A program made the position numbers and the translations under genes. A stretch of 64,000 nt of DNA from an uncultured Mediterraneibacter sp. (GTDB lineage Bacteria; Bacillota; Clostridia; Lachnospirales; Lachnospiraceae), in the NCBI GenBank assembly GCA_934309345.1, contig CAKRDD010000009.1, positions 1 to 64,000 of the forward strand, read 5' to 3'. The notes below the pieces were generated by a model that made no database searches, was not told the origin of the DNA, and saw only the letters and a program-made list of their open reading frames with translations. Of the stretch, positions 25,859 to 34,551 are shown one piece after another. Every line of letters starts with the position of its first letter. Position 1 is the first letter of the stretch.

Positions 25859-26293
25859 ATGGAACGGGAACGTATAACGAGAGAAGAGCTCATGGAGCGT
25901 CTGTTTCATGATGACTATGAGAATCTGAAAGGAAAGAAGCTTCGTATGACTCGTGTGCGCGTGCCGGGGAAGGAAGTCTGCATGGCGCATATTATCAGTA
26001 GATCAGATGAGGTTATTTACCAGAATCTGGGATTACATATTGGAACTCATGAAGGTGAGGATCACACAGGAGAGTCTATCGGACTTCTGCGTTTTACACC
26101 GTGGGAAGCAGTTGTGGTTGCTGCAGATGTAGCATTCAAGAGCGCAGATGTTGAGATTGGATTTATGGACAGATTCTGCGGGACACTGATTCTGACCGGC
26201 GGATTGACACAGGTACAGACAGCGGTGGAAGAAGTAGTTCGATTTTTTAATGAGAGACTTGGTTTTGCAGTGTGCGAGGTTCATAGAAGTTAA
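25859..26293 (+). CDS. Second microcompartment shell protein, PduU/EutS type, with N-terminal extension
   Basis: A 144-residue paralogue of the preceding shell protein. The shared core is VRVPGKEVCMAHIISRSDEVIYQNLGL, then SIGLLRFTPWEAVVVAADVAFKSADVEIGFMDRFCGTLILTGGLTQVQ and FFNERLGFAVCEVHRS. About 25 extra charged residues at the N-terminus (ERERITREELMERLFHDDYENL) could be a targeting or interaction helix. Two permuted BMC paralogues side by side suggest a mixed or heteromeric facet. The start ATG 25859 lies 11 bases after the previous stop. Confidence 0.85.
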   Translation: MERERITREELMERLFHDDYENLKGKKLRMTRVRVPGKEVCMAHIISRSDEVIYQNLGLHIGTHEGEDHTGESIGLLRFTPWEAVVVAADVAFKSADVEIGFMDRFCGTLILTGGLTQVQTAVEEVVRFFNERLGFAVCEVHRS

Positions 26294-26313
26294 GAAGACA
26301 GAGGCGGAACAGG

Positions 26314-26841
26314 ATGAAAAAGATATTTTTGATGGGGAGAAGTGAAGCGGGGAAGACTTCACTGACGCAGGCTCTTAAGGGAGAAGAACTGCATTATGTG
26401 AAGACACAGTATACGAATACAGAAGATGATACGATCGACTCTCCGGGAGAGTATGCAGAGTCTAAGCATTTCAGTGTTGGACTTGCCTGTTTTTCATTTG
26501 AGGCAGACGTGATTGCTATGGTGCAGGCTGCAGATGAACCGTTCAATCTGTTCGGACCTGGAAGCAGATGTTTTATCCAACGTCCATTGATCGGAATCAT
26601 TACAAAGATTGATTCACCGTACGCAAATGTTGATATGGTGAGACTTTGGATGAAGAATGCCGGATGTGAGCGCATTTTCGAAGTAAATAATAAGACGCGG
26701 GAAGGTATCAAAGAGCTCATGGATTATCTGAATGAGCCTGTGGAAATACTGACATTGGATCGTGCCAGATATAAACAGTCATTGGGATTGAATGACTGGG
26801 ATCCACTACCGGAAGGAGTAGAGTATCCGGATGGTATGTAG
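26314..26841 (+). CDS. EutP/PduV family small GTPase
   Basis: A 175-residue Ras-like GTPase. G1 is MGRSEAGKTSLTQAL; the G3 position reads DDTIDSPGEYAE, as in EutP/PduV, and G4 is ITKIDSPYANV (TKxD). Family members are found in ethanolamine and propanediol microcompartment operons; PduV has been linked to positioning the compartments. It directly follows two shell-protein genes, which supports a microcompartment role. RBS GAGGCGGAACAGG is moderate. C-terminal residues after about 150 are unlike those of classic EutP. Confidence 0.85.
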   Translation: MKKIFLMGRSEAGKTSLTQALKGEELHYVKTQYTNTEDDTIDSPGEYAESKHFSVGLACFSFEADVIAMVQAADEPFNLFGPGSRCFIQRPLIGIITKIDSPYANVDMVRLWMKNAGCERIFEVNNKTREGIKELMDYLNEPVEILTLDRARYKQSLGLNDWDPLPEGVEYPDGM

Positions 26842-26956
26842 ATATCAAAAGATTAAGAAAAATATCCCTCTTGAGATATTTCTGGAAGATGAAATATGCT
26901 ATAATGATTATGTAGCAATCAGTTCGATCAACAGAATGACATCAGGAGGGATTTTT

Positions 26957-27658
26957 ATGTTGTGGACAAGAAGTGAATTAAAGGGAAGAGCAAAGTTCCT
27001 GTTGAAACAGAATTATTGGTATTCTGTTCTTGCAGCATTGATTTATACGTTTCTTTTGGGAAATGGATTTACGTATTCTTATAATGCACTAAAGAATAAG
27101 AATAGTGAGGTGGAAACTTCGATACAAGGTTTTCATCCGATCCTAATGTTTGGGATTGCAGCAACTGTAGCAGTTGTGGTCGTAATTTCATTTATTGTAT
27201 ATCTGGCTATTGCCTATTTCCTATGGAATCCAATGACTGTCGGCTGTTGTAAATTTTTCAAAAATGGAAGAGACGGAAGACAGGATGTGAAAGACATTTT
27301 CCGCATGGTAAGAGACTGCAATAAGACAGTACGTATGACGATGCTTCTGAAAACAATTTATCTTACATTGTGGTCACTGTTATTTATTGTTCCCGGTGTG
27401 ATCAAAGGATATGAATATGCGATGGTACCGTATCTTCTGCTCGACCATCCGGAGATGAGCAGACAGGAGATTTTTGCGGAGAGCAAACGAATGATGATGG
27501 GGAATAAATGGGATGCGTTTGTGCTGGATCTTTCCTTTATCGGCTGGCATTTGCTGGGGGCATGTACGTTTGGGATCTTAACTTTTCTTTATGTAAATCC
27601 GTATCAGTATTATACAGAGGCAGAGTTGTATCATGTGCTGAGAGAGAGAATGTAAATA
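26957..27658 (+). CDS. DUF975 family membrane protein
   Basis: A 233-residue membrane protein with several transmembrane segments; the opening LWTRSELKGRAKFLLKQNYW, the central LWSLLFIVPGVIKGYEYAMVPYLL and the block MMMGNKWDAFVLDLSFIGWHLLG are typical of the DUF975 family of Firmicutes. Function unknown. ATG 26957 with AGGAGGG is preferred to upstream in-frame starts. An extended -10 (TGCTATAAT, 26897-26905) lies about 50 bases upstream, so it is probably transcribed separately from the shell cluster. The stated end includes the stop region close to 27655. Confidence 0.8.
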
Positions 27659-27685
27659 TAGATTCATATTATGAAACTTAGAATA

Positions 27686-27732
27686 AAAAGTTCACGGCTG
27701 GTTGTATATGATCAGCTGTGAGCTTTTCTTTT
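27686..27732 (+). terminator. Terminator after the DUF975 gene
   Basis: AAAAGTTCACGGCTG (27686-27700) pairs with CAGCTGTGAGCTTTT (27713-27727) with two G-U pairs, followed by CTTTTG. It isolates the MarR unit. Confidence 0.75.
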
Positions 27733-27768
27733 GCAAAATAAAAATAGAAGACAACTCAATATTTTCTA

Positions 27769-27848
27769 TTGACATTAAAAAACTAAGTGATAAACTTGTT
27801 TATGTAGGAACTGTTCACAAGTGAACAATTCACTGGTAAACAGTTCCT
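27769..27848 (+). promoter_or_regulatory. Promoter and palindromic operator of the MarR-ABC unit
   Basis: TTGACA (27769-27774) with a weak -10 TAAACT (27791-27796, 16-base spacing) is followed by overlapping palindromes: GTTCACAAGTGAAC (27813-27826), GTGAACAATTCAC (27821-27833), all enclosed by AGGAACTGTT (27806-27815) and AACAGTTCCT (27839-27848). They cover the expected transcription start. This is a likely autorepression site for the MarR protein encoded just downstream. Confidence 0.65.
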
Positions 27849-27879
27849 GCGTGTGAAGATAGAAAGGAGGATTACAATT

Positions 27880-28338
27880 TTGTGTGAAGAACATTTTCAT
27901 ATCGGTCCACAGGTGCATAAAATGGATCGTTCCATTTCAAAATTACTTGAGGCGAGAGTAAAAGCGGAAGGGTTGGATGAAGTAACCCTTATGCATGGAT
28001 GGATTTTGCGTTATCTCTATGAACATCAGGATGCAGAGATTTATCAGAAAGACATAGAAAAGTATTTCGGAATCTGCCGTTCGGGAGTAACGAATATCAT
28101 TCAGGCTTTAGAGAAGAAAGGACTCGTCTGTCGTACTTCAGTTGAGAGTGATGCAAGGTTGAAAAAGGTTATGCTGACAGAGGCAGGACGCGAAAGTCAC
28201 GAAAAGCTTGGAGAGATTTTCAAGCGAATGGACGCAGAACTGGAAGAAGGAATTACCGAAGAAGAATTACAGGCATTTTTGAGAGTGACTCATAAGGTTC
28301 ATCTCAATCTAAGAAAAATGAGAGGAGAGAATTCATGA
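27880..28338 (+). CDS. MarR family transcriptional regulator
   Basis: A 152-residue winged-helix regulator: IYQKDIEKYFGICRSGVTNIIQALEKKGLVCR forms the recognition helix region (about 65-100), followed by the wing SVESDARLKKVMLTEAGRE. TTG 27880 is chosen as start because AGGAGG lies nine bases upstream; a GTG further upstream at 27853 has no site. It overlaps the first ABC exporter gene by four bases. MarR repressors of such operons usually release DNA on binding a toxic ligand. The ligand here is unknown. Confidence 0.88.
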   Translation: MCEEHFHIGPQVHKMDRSISKLLEARVKAEGLDEVTLMHGWILRYLYEHQDAEIYQKDIEKYFGICRSGVTNIIQALEKKGLVCRTSVESDARLKKVMLTEAGRESHEKLGEIFKRMDAELEEGITEEELQAFLRVTHKVHLNLRKMRGENS

Positions 28339-30086
28339 TTCGTACTTTATTAAAAGAAGTAAAAGAGTATAAGGCAGCATCGATCGCGACACCGATTTTC
28401 ATGATTCTTGAAGTTTTATTTGAGACATTGATCCCGTTTTTGATGGCATCGATCATTGATAAAGGGGTTAATACGGGTGATATCCACCACATTTATAAAG
28501 TGGGTGGAATCATGATCGTAGCAGCATTTTTAGGTCTGCTTGCCGGAATGGCAGGAGGACGTTATGGAGCAAAGGCTTCTACAGGCTTCGCAAAGAATTT
28601 GAGAAATGCAATGTTTGATCGGATTCAGACATATTCGTTTGCAAATATTGATCATTTCAGTACAGCAGGACTGGTAACGCGTCTGACAACAGATGTAACA
28701 AATGTGCAGAATGCGTATCAGATGATGTTACGTATGATGATGAGAGCACCGGCAAGTATGGTATGTGCGATGGTGATGGCATTTGCGATCAATGCAAGGC
28801 TGGCAAGTATTTATCTTGTGGCAGTCTTGATTCTTGGAATTATTTTGTTTTTTATTATCCGTCATGCAACTGCATATTTCCAGCAGGCGTTTCCGAAATA
28901 TGACGCATTGAATGAGTCTGTTCAGGAAAATGTTTCTGCAATCCGCGTTGTAAAGGCATATGTAAGAGAAGAGGAAGAGACAAGTAAATTCAAACGTGCA
29001 AGTAAGAATATTTATGATATTTTTGTAAAAGCAGAGAAGAATGTTATCTGGAATGCGCCGATCATGATGTTTACAGTTTATACCTGTATCATTTTAATCA
29101 GCTGGTTTGGTGCGAAGATGATTGTTGTGGGTTCTCTTACAACCGGAGAACTGATGAGTCTTCTTGCTTATTGTATGAATATTCTTATGAGTCTGATGAT
29201 GCTTTCGATGGTTTTTGTTATGATCTCTATGAGTATGGCAAGTATGCGTCGTATTGCAGAAGTATTGGATGAGAAAACAGATATCCACAATCCGGAACAT
29301 CCGGTATATGAAGTCGCAGACGGAAGCATTACATTTAAAAATGTAGACTTTTCTTATAAGAAAGACAGTGCAGAGAAGGTTCTCAAAGACATCAATCTGG
29401 AGATTCGTTCCGGAGAAACGATTGGAATTATCGGAGGAACCGGAAGTGCGAAGACAAGTCTGGTCAATCTGATCAGTCGTCTGTATGACGTCACGGACGG
29501 AGAGATTCTGGTTGGTGGAAAAAATGTAAAAGAATATGATCTTGAGGTGCTACGTAATCAGGTGTCTGTAGTGCTTCAGAAAAATGTCTTATTTACAGGA
29601 AGTATTTTAGACAATCTCCGTTGGGGAGACAAAGAAGCGACAGATGAAGAGTGTATCCAGGCATGTAAACTGGCCTGTGCAGATGAATTTATCGAGCGCT
29701 TTCCGGATAAATATAATACACATATTGAACAGGGCGGAAACAATGTATCCGGTGGTCAGAAGCAGAGACTCTGTATTGCAAGAGCATTGCTAAAGAAGCC
29801 GAAGATCCTGATTCTTGATGACAGTACAAGTGCTGTTGATACTGCAACAGATGCGAAGATCCGACGTGCATTCCGTGAAGAGATTCCGGATACGACAAAG
29901 CTGATCATTGCACAGCGTGTATCCAGTGTTCAGGATGCAGACCGTATTATTGTGATGGATGAAGGAAAGATTCATGGATTCGGAACACATGATGAACTGC
30001 TTGCGTCAGATGAGATTTATCGCGAGGTATATGAGTCTCAGACACAGGGAGGCGGAGATTTTGATGAAAATGGAGGTGAAGCATAA
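28335..30086 (+). CDS. ABC exporter half-transporter (permease-ATPase), first subunit
   Basis: A 583-residue type IV ABC exporter subunit: six transmembrane segments (about 15-320), then the nucleotide-binding domain with Walker A GGTGSAKTS, signature NVSGGQKQRLCIARAL and Walker B ILILDDSTSAVD. Two departures from consensus are visible: Walker A has Ala in place of Gly before the Lys (SAKT), and the catalytic Glu after Walker B is Asp (DDST). That suggests a degenerate ATP site, as found in heterodimeric exporters. Partner is the next gene. Likely role is drug or toxin efflux. Confidence 0.9.
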   Translation: MIRTLLKEVKEYKAASIATPIFMILEVLFETLIPFLMASIIDKGVNTGDIHHIYKVGGIMIVAAFLGLLAGMAGGRYGAKASTGFAKNLRNAMFDRIQTYSFANIDHFSTAGLVTRLTTDVTNVQNAYQMMLRMMMRAPASMVCAMVMAFAINARLASIYLVAVLILGIILFFIIRHATAYFQQAFPKYDALNESVQENVSAIRVVKAYVREEEETSKFKRASKNIYDIFVKAEKNVIWNAPIMMFTVYTCIILISWFGAKMIVVGSLTTGELMSLLAYCMNILMSLMMLSMVFVMISMSMASMRRIAEVLDEKTDIHNPEHPVYEVADGSITFKNVDFSYKKDSAEKVLKDINLEIRSGETIGIIGGTGSAKTSLVNLISRLYDVTDGEILVGGKNVKEYDLEVLRNQVSVVLQKNVLFTGSILDNLRWGDKEATDEECIQACKLACADEFIERFPDKYNTHIEQGGNNVSGGQKQRLCIARALLKKPKILILDDSTSAVDTATDAKIRRAFREEIPDTTKLIIAQRVSSVQDADRIIVMDEGKIHGFGTHDELLASDEIYREVYESQTQGGGDFDENGGEA

Positions 30087-31981
30087 TGCGCGGACCAATG
30101 GGAAAACCAAAGAATAGAGTGGAAAATCCTGGGAAATTACTTAAACGTCTGATGGATTATATTTTCCGGGATTATAAACTTCATTGCATTATAGTATTCA
30201 TCCTTATTTTTGTAGGAGTTATTGCAAATGTTCAGGGAACAATGTTCACAAGAGATTTGATTGATAAATACATTACACCGTTCTTATTGTCCAGTGATAC
30301 ACCGAACTTTACACCGCTTGCACATGCAATCGGAAAAGTTGCCTGCTTTTATGGAGTCGGAATCGTGGCAACTTATACTTACAACCGAATTATGATCAAT
30401 GTGACACAGGGAATGATGATGAACATGAGAAATGATCTGTTCAGTCACATGGAGAAACTTCCGATTAAATATTTCGATACACATGCGCATGGCGATATTA
30501 TGTCAATCTACACGAATGACATTGATACACTCAGACAGATGGTAAGTCAGAGTATTCCGCAGATTATCAACAGTGGATTTACAATTGTCAGTGTATTTAT
30601 CAGTATGCTGATCTTGAATATTCCACTGACAGCAGTGACGATGGTTATGGTTGCGATCATGATCTGGGGAACAAAGAAAGCTGCCGGACAGAGCGGAAAA
30701 TATTTCCTTGAGCAGCAGAAGAATCTTGGTAAGGTCAACGGATATATTGAAGAAATGATGAACGGCCAGAAGGTTGTGAAGGTATTCTGTCATGAAGAAG
30801 AAAGTAAGACAGAATTCAAAAAGTTGAATGAGGATCTGTTTGTAAGCGCAGACCGTGCAAATACTTATGCAAACTTCCTCGGTCCTATGAATGCGCAGAT
30901 TGGAAATATCAGTTATGTAATGTGTGCAATCGTTGGAGGTGCACTTGCTCTTAACCATATCGGTGGATTTACATTGGGCGGTCTGGCAAGTTTCCTTACA
31001 TTTAATAAAAGCTTCAGTATGCCGATCAACCAGGTGAGCCAGCAGCTGAATGCGATTGTTATGGCACTCGCAGGTGCAGAACGTATCTTTACACTTCTGG
31101 ATGAAAAAGTGGAAGTGGATGAAGGTTATGTTACATTAGTTAATGCGAAAGAAGAGAATGGAAAACTGACAGAAAGTGAGAAACGTACCGGCCACTGGGC
31201 ATGGAAACATACACATCAGGCAGATGGTTCTGTTGATTATGTTGAGTTAAAAGGAAATGTTGTATTTGACGGAGTGGATTTCGGATACAATGATGACAAA
31301 ATCGTCCTTCATGATGTGAAGCTATATGCAGAACCGGGGCAGAAGATTGCTTTCGTAGGTTCAACAGGAGCCGGTAAGACGACAATTACAAATCTGATCA
31401 ATCGTTTCTATGATATTCAGGATGGTAAGATCCGCTATGACGGAATTAATATTAACAAGATCAAGAAAGCAGATCTTCGACATTCTCTTGGAATCGTATT
31501 GCAGGATACACATTTGTTTACTGGTACAGTGAAAGATAATATTCGTTTTGGAAAGCTGGATGCAACAGATGAAGAAATCATTGCAGCAGCAAAGCTGGCA
31601 AATGCAGATGGATTTATCCGCAGACTTCCGGAAGGGTATGACACGGTGATCACCGGAGATGGAGCAAACTTAAGTCAGGGACAGCGACAGCTTCTTGCGA
31701 TTGCCCGTGCGGCAGTAGCAGATCCACCGGTACTGATTCTGGACGAGGCGACAAGCTCAATCGATACTCGTACAGAGCGTATTATCCAGGAAAGTATGGA
31801 CCGGCTGATGCATGGGCGTACTACCTTTGTGATCGCACACCGTTTGTCAACAGTTCGTAATTCGGACTGTATCATGGTACTTGAACAGGGAAGGATTATC
31901 GAGAGAGGTACACACGACCAGTTGATTGAAGAGAAAGGTAAGTATTATCAGCTGTATACAGGAAATGCAATATCAGCGTAG
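30086..31981 (+). CDS. ABC exporter half-transporter, second subunit
   Basis: A 631-residue permease-ATPase. Six transmembrane segments come first; the nucleotide-binding domain has a consensus Walker A GSTGAGKTT, signature NLSQGQRQLLAIARA and Walker B LILDEATSSID with the catalytic Glu intact. An insert of about 40 residues (EENGKLTESEKRTGHWAWKH) lies between the membrane domain and the ATPase. The start codon overlaps the previous stop by one base, so the two are translated together and should form an asymmetric heterodimer with one degenerate and one active ATP site. Confidence 0.92.
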   Translation: MRGPMGKPKNRVENPGKLLKRLMDYIFRDYKLHCIIVFILIFVGVIANVQGTMFTRDLIDKYITPFLLSSDTPNFTPLAHAIGKVACFYGVGIVATYTYNRIMINVTQGMMMNMRNDLFSHMEKLPIKYFDTHAHGDIMSIYTNDIDTLRQMVSQSIPQIINSGFTIVSVFISMLILNIPLTAVTMVMVAIMIWGTKKAAGQSGKYFLEQQKNLGKVNGYIEEMMNGQKVVKVFCHEEESKTEFKKLNEDLFVSADRANTYANFLGPMNAQIGNISYVMCAIVGGALALNHIGGFTLGGLASFLTFNKSFSMPINQVSQQLNAIVMALAGAERIFTLLDEKVEVDEGYVTLVNAKEENGKLTESEKRTGHWAWKHTHQADGSVDYVELKGNVVFDGVDFGYNDDKIVLHDVKLYAEPGQKIAFVGSTGAGKTTITNLINRFYDIQDGKIRYDGININKIKKADLRHSLGIVLQDTHLFTGTVKDNIRFGKLDATDEEIIAAAKLANADGFIRRLPEGYDTVITGDGANLSQGQRQLLAIARAAVADPPVLILDEATSSIDTRTERIIQESMDRLMHGRTTFVIAHRLSTVRNSDCIMVLEQGRIIERGTHDQLIEEKGKYYQLYTGNAISA

Positions 31982-31995
31982 AAGAAAGTAGAGAT

Positions 31996-32045
31996 AAAAA
32001 AGAACTGAACCCAGATAATTAATGTCAATGGGTTCAGTTCTTTTT
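31996..32045. terminator. Bidirectional terminator
   Basis: AAAAAGAACTGAACCCA (31996-32012) and TGGGTTCAGTTCTTTTT (32029-32045) are perfect 17-base arms. A/T runs on both flanks let it serve the ABC unit on the plus strand and the regulator gene on the minus strand. Confidence 0.9.
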
Positions 32046-32055
32046 GAAATAGAAA

Positions 32056-32439
32056 TCAACGTTCAGTAAAATCTAAAGCTTCATGTGCGAGTTTACGTTC
32101 AGCTTCCCCAGCAGAACGGTATTTCAAAAGAAAATTCACTTCATTTCTTGTAAGAAGAATGTCGTTTTCACTATCTTCAATTTTAATACAGAAATAGTTT
32201 TTTGCTTCAACTGATGATGGATTCTTTGCATTGCAGTATTGAGTGATAAGCGAGTCGACAGAGGTGTGATAGATCCAGGATAGTTCAGCAAGAAGTTGAA
32301 GGTTTGGTTCACGTACGCCGGTTTCATAATTTGAATAGGCCTGATGAGTGATATGCAGCTTTTTGCCGATCTGAGCCTGCGTGTAGTTATATTGCTTTCT
32401 CAAACGCCGTAGATTATCCGCAAGTTGAATATTTGCCAT
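32056..32439 (-). CDS. XRE family transcriptional regulator
   Basis: A 127-residue protein with an N-terminal Cro/CI-type HTH (about 8-60): LADNLRRLRKQYNYTQAQIGKKLHITHQAYSNYETGVREPNLQLL. The C-terminal half is polar and may dimerise or bind a partner. Start codon 32437-32439 has a good RBS (GGAGGTG). It is the second gene of a minus-strand pair of XRE regulators, 26 bases downstream of the other. Targets unknown. Confidence 0.85.
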   Translation of the reverse strand: MANIQLADNLRRLRKQYNYTQAQIGKKLHITHQAYSNYETGVREPNLQLLAELSWIYHTSVDSLITQYCNAKNPSSVEAKNYFCIKIEDSENDILLTRNEVNFLLKYRSAGEAERKLAHEALDFTER

Positions 32440-32465
32440 AGTTTCACCTCCGTTTCTATCATCCG

Positions 32466-32726
32466 TTAAGGTTCAAGGATGTCTTTTCCCTCAATGAGAT
32501 ATTCATAAGAAACGTCGAAGATCTCAGTTAGAGCTTTCAATTCTATGTCTGTAACGTAACGTTTGTTGGTCTCTATTCTTGTAATTACATTTTTGTCCAT
32601 ATCATATCCGCGCAATTGGAGTTTGTAAGCTAAAAGTCTCTGTGACATATGGCGTTGCCGACGAAGTTCAATGAGCCTTTTGCTGATCAGATTCTTCTCT
32701 CCGGTAGTAGGTGTTCGTTTTGGCAT
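32466..32726 (-). CDS. Small XRE family transcriptional regulator
   Basis: An 86-residue HTH protein: GEKNLISKRLIELRRQRHMSQRLLAYKLQLRGYDMDKNVITRIETNKRYVTDIELKAL. Start ATG (complement of 32724-32726) with AGGAGGGATT upstream is preferred; a longer frame reaching to 32930 would run through the divergent promoter and has no RBS. It is transcribed away from the CoA-transferase gene and may control the shared intergenic region. Confidence 0.82.
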   Translation of the reverse strand: MPKRTPTTGEKNLISKRLIELRRQRHMSQRLLAYKLQLRGYDMDKNVITRIETNKRYVTDIELKALTEIFDVSYEYLIEGKDILEP

Positions 32727-32862
32727 AGTCCTAATCCCTCCTGCAAATAGTGTGAACAGGTTTGTCTCGTTTTTTGCACTTTTAATGATTTTACATGGAA
32801 TTAAGTGACCAGGCGGTTGAAATAATGAGACAAATGGAAAATAATTGTATGATTTGTAATGA

Positions 32863-32887
32863 TTGATCTTCGAAGATAGTGTATAAT
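32863..32887 (+). promoter_or_regulatory. Palindrome and -10 upstream of the CoA-transferase
   Basis: A perfect 12-base palindrome ATCTTCGAAGAT (32866-32877) lies five bases before a consensus -10 TATAAT (32882-32887). No clear -35 is seen at 17 bases. The palindrome is well placed for a repressor or activator, perhaps one of the adjacent XRE proteins. Confidence 0.5.
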
Positions 32888-32928
32888 GAATTCCAAAGAT
32901 ATTTTGGAGAACTAGGAGAAAATACACC

Positions 32929-34440
32929 ATGTATGAAATAATGACTGCCGATGAAGCAATCCGGCTGATTCGGGACGGAGACTGTATCTGTGTGAATTCA
33001 TTTGTCGGAATAGAGAATCCAATTGAACTTCACGAAGCAATTTACAGAAGATATCAGAAGATGCAGTCCCCAACACATCTGACAATGATTTCCAGTGCCG
33101 GTTTTGGCGTCTGGGATGATGAACATAACGCAGAAGGATACATCAGAGAGGGTGCCGTGGACAAGCTTATCTGCGGGCATTTTGGGGCAATGCTCAGTAC
33201 AAAGAAACTGGTTTTAGAAGACCGGTTTGAGGCATACAATCTTCCTCTTGGATGTATTTCACATGCAATCCGTGCACAGGCCGGTGGACTTCCGGGTGCA
33301 CTTTCAAAGGTTGGTCTGGATATATTTGTGGATCCAAGAAAAGAGGGACCAGGAATTAACAGAATCTCAATTGATGATTCACTGGTCAGGCATGTGGAAG
33401 TGGATGGAGAGGAATTTCTTTATTATAAATTACCGAAAATCAATATTGCACTGATCAAAGGAACAGCAGCAGACCGAAAGGGAAATATTACCTTTGATGA
33501 TATGTTTATGTCCGGCGATGCACTGTCCATTTGTCAGGCAGTGAAAGCGAATCGCGGCAAGGTAATCGTACAGGTAGACCGTCTGGTGGACACTCCGTCA
33601 CGACCGAGAAATGCAATTATTCCGGGTTGTCTGGTAGATGCGATCGTTGTGGCAGAACCGGAAGTGAGAAATGAAGCCTATACAGCGCTGACAGGAAGCT
33701 TTGAGATTCCGTATGAAGAGTGGAACACCTGGAGTGAGCGTTTAGATTCTGTCTCAGTGAAGCAGTCTAAGAACAGTACGGTGGCGAATATCATCGGAAA
33801 ACGTGCATCGAAGGAATTACGTGTAGATGATATCGTAAATATTGGAATCGGCATTCCGGAGATGGTTTCCCGTTTTGCAAGAAAGAGTGGAATGCTTGAT
33901 ATGGTGACATTGACGGTTGAGTCCGGAGGAATCGGAGGATTTCCGGTTTCGGGAGAAGCATTTGGAGCAATGATCGGTGCAGCATCTGTCTATGATATGG
34001 CGAACCAGTTTGATCTTTATGATAATGGCGGCCTGGATGTCTGCTTTATGGGTGCACTTGAAGTGGATAAAGAAGGAAATGTAAATGCACATCGTGGACC
34101 GGGAGCATTTGCCGGAATCGGAGGATTTGCGAATATCACAGCTAAGACACCAACCGTTGTATTCTGTTTCAGCTTTACGGCAAAAGGACTGGAAGTTTCA
34201 CAGAAGAAGGGGATTGTTGCAATTGAGAAGGAAGGTTCTATCCCGAAATTTGTAGATCAGGTCAAGAGTATCAGTTTTTCTGCCAGACGTGCGATCTCAA
34301 ATGGACAGAAGGTACTTTATGTGACAGAACGCTGTGTATTTCGGCTGACACCGAAGGGACTGAAATTGATAGAAGTATATCCTGGAATTGATGTACAGAA
34401 GGATATTTTAGATCTTCTGCCATTTGAAGTGGAAGTATAA
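32929..34440 (+). CDS. Acyl-CoA:carboxylate CoA-transferase (family I)
   Basis: A 503-residue fused alpha-beta CoA-transferase of the propionate/acetate CoA-transferase type. The N-terminal half binds CoA (GDCICVNSFVGIENPIELHEAI, then AQAGGLPGALSKVGLDIFVDPR). The C-terminal half carries the active-site Glu in the segment TLTVESGGIGGFPVSG, the residue that forms the glutamyl-CoA thioester. It moves CoA between an acyl-CoA and a free acid; the acid is not determined. It is followed by two hydro-lyase pairs, which suggests an organic-acid pathway rather than plain butyrate formation. Confidence 0.88.
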   Translation: MYEIMTADEAIRLIRDGDCICVNSFVGIENPIELHEAIYRRYQKMQSPTHLTMISSAGFGVWDDEHNAEGYIREGAVDKLICGHFGAMLSTKKLVLEDRFEAYNLPLGCISHAIRAQAGGLPGALSKVGLDIFVDPRKEGPGINRISIDDSLVRHVEVDGEEFLYYKLPKINIALIKGTAADRKGNITFDDMFMSGDALSICQAVKANRGKVIVQVDRLVDTPSRPRNAIIPGCLVDAIVVAEPEVRNEAYTALTGSFEIPYEEWNTWSERLDSVSVKQSKNSTVANIIGKRASKELRVDDIVNIGIGIPEMVSRFARKSGMLDMVTLTVESGGIGGFPVSGEAFGAMIGAASVYDMANQFDLYDNGGLDVCFMGALEVDKEGNVNAHRGPGAFAGIGGFANITAKTPTVVFCFSFTAKGLEVSQKKGIVAIEKEGSIPKFVDQVKSISFSARRAISNGQKVLYVTERCVFRLTPKGLKLIEVYPGIDVQKDILDLLPFEVEV

Positions 34441-34551
34441 TATAGAAAATCAATGCAAAATAAGATGAAGATTTGTTAAAAAAGTTCATGGACTTCATCA
34501 CGTTAAATTGATACAATTTATCCACAGGACAACAGAAAGGACATTATTATT

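Noticed and set aside
32727..32930. An N-terminal extension of the small XRE protein up to 32930
   Set aside because: It would run through the divergent promoter region, has no RBS and reads as noncoding; the ATG at 32724-32726 has a strong site.
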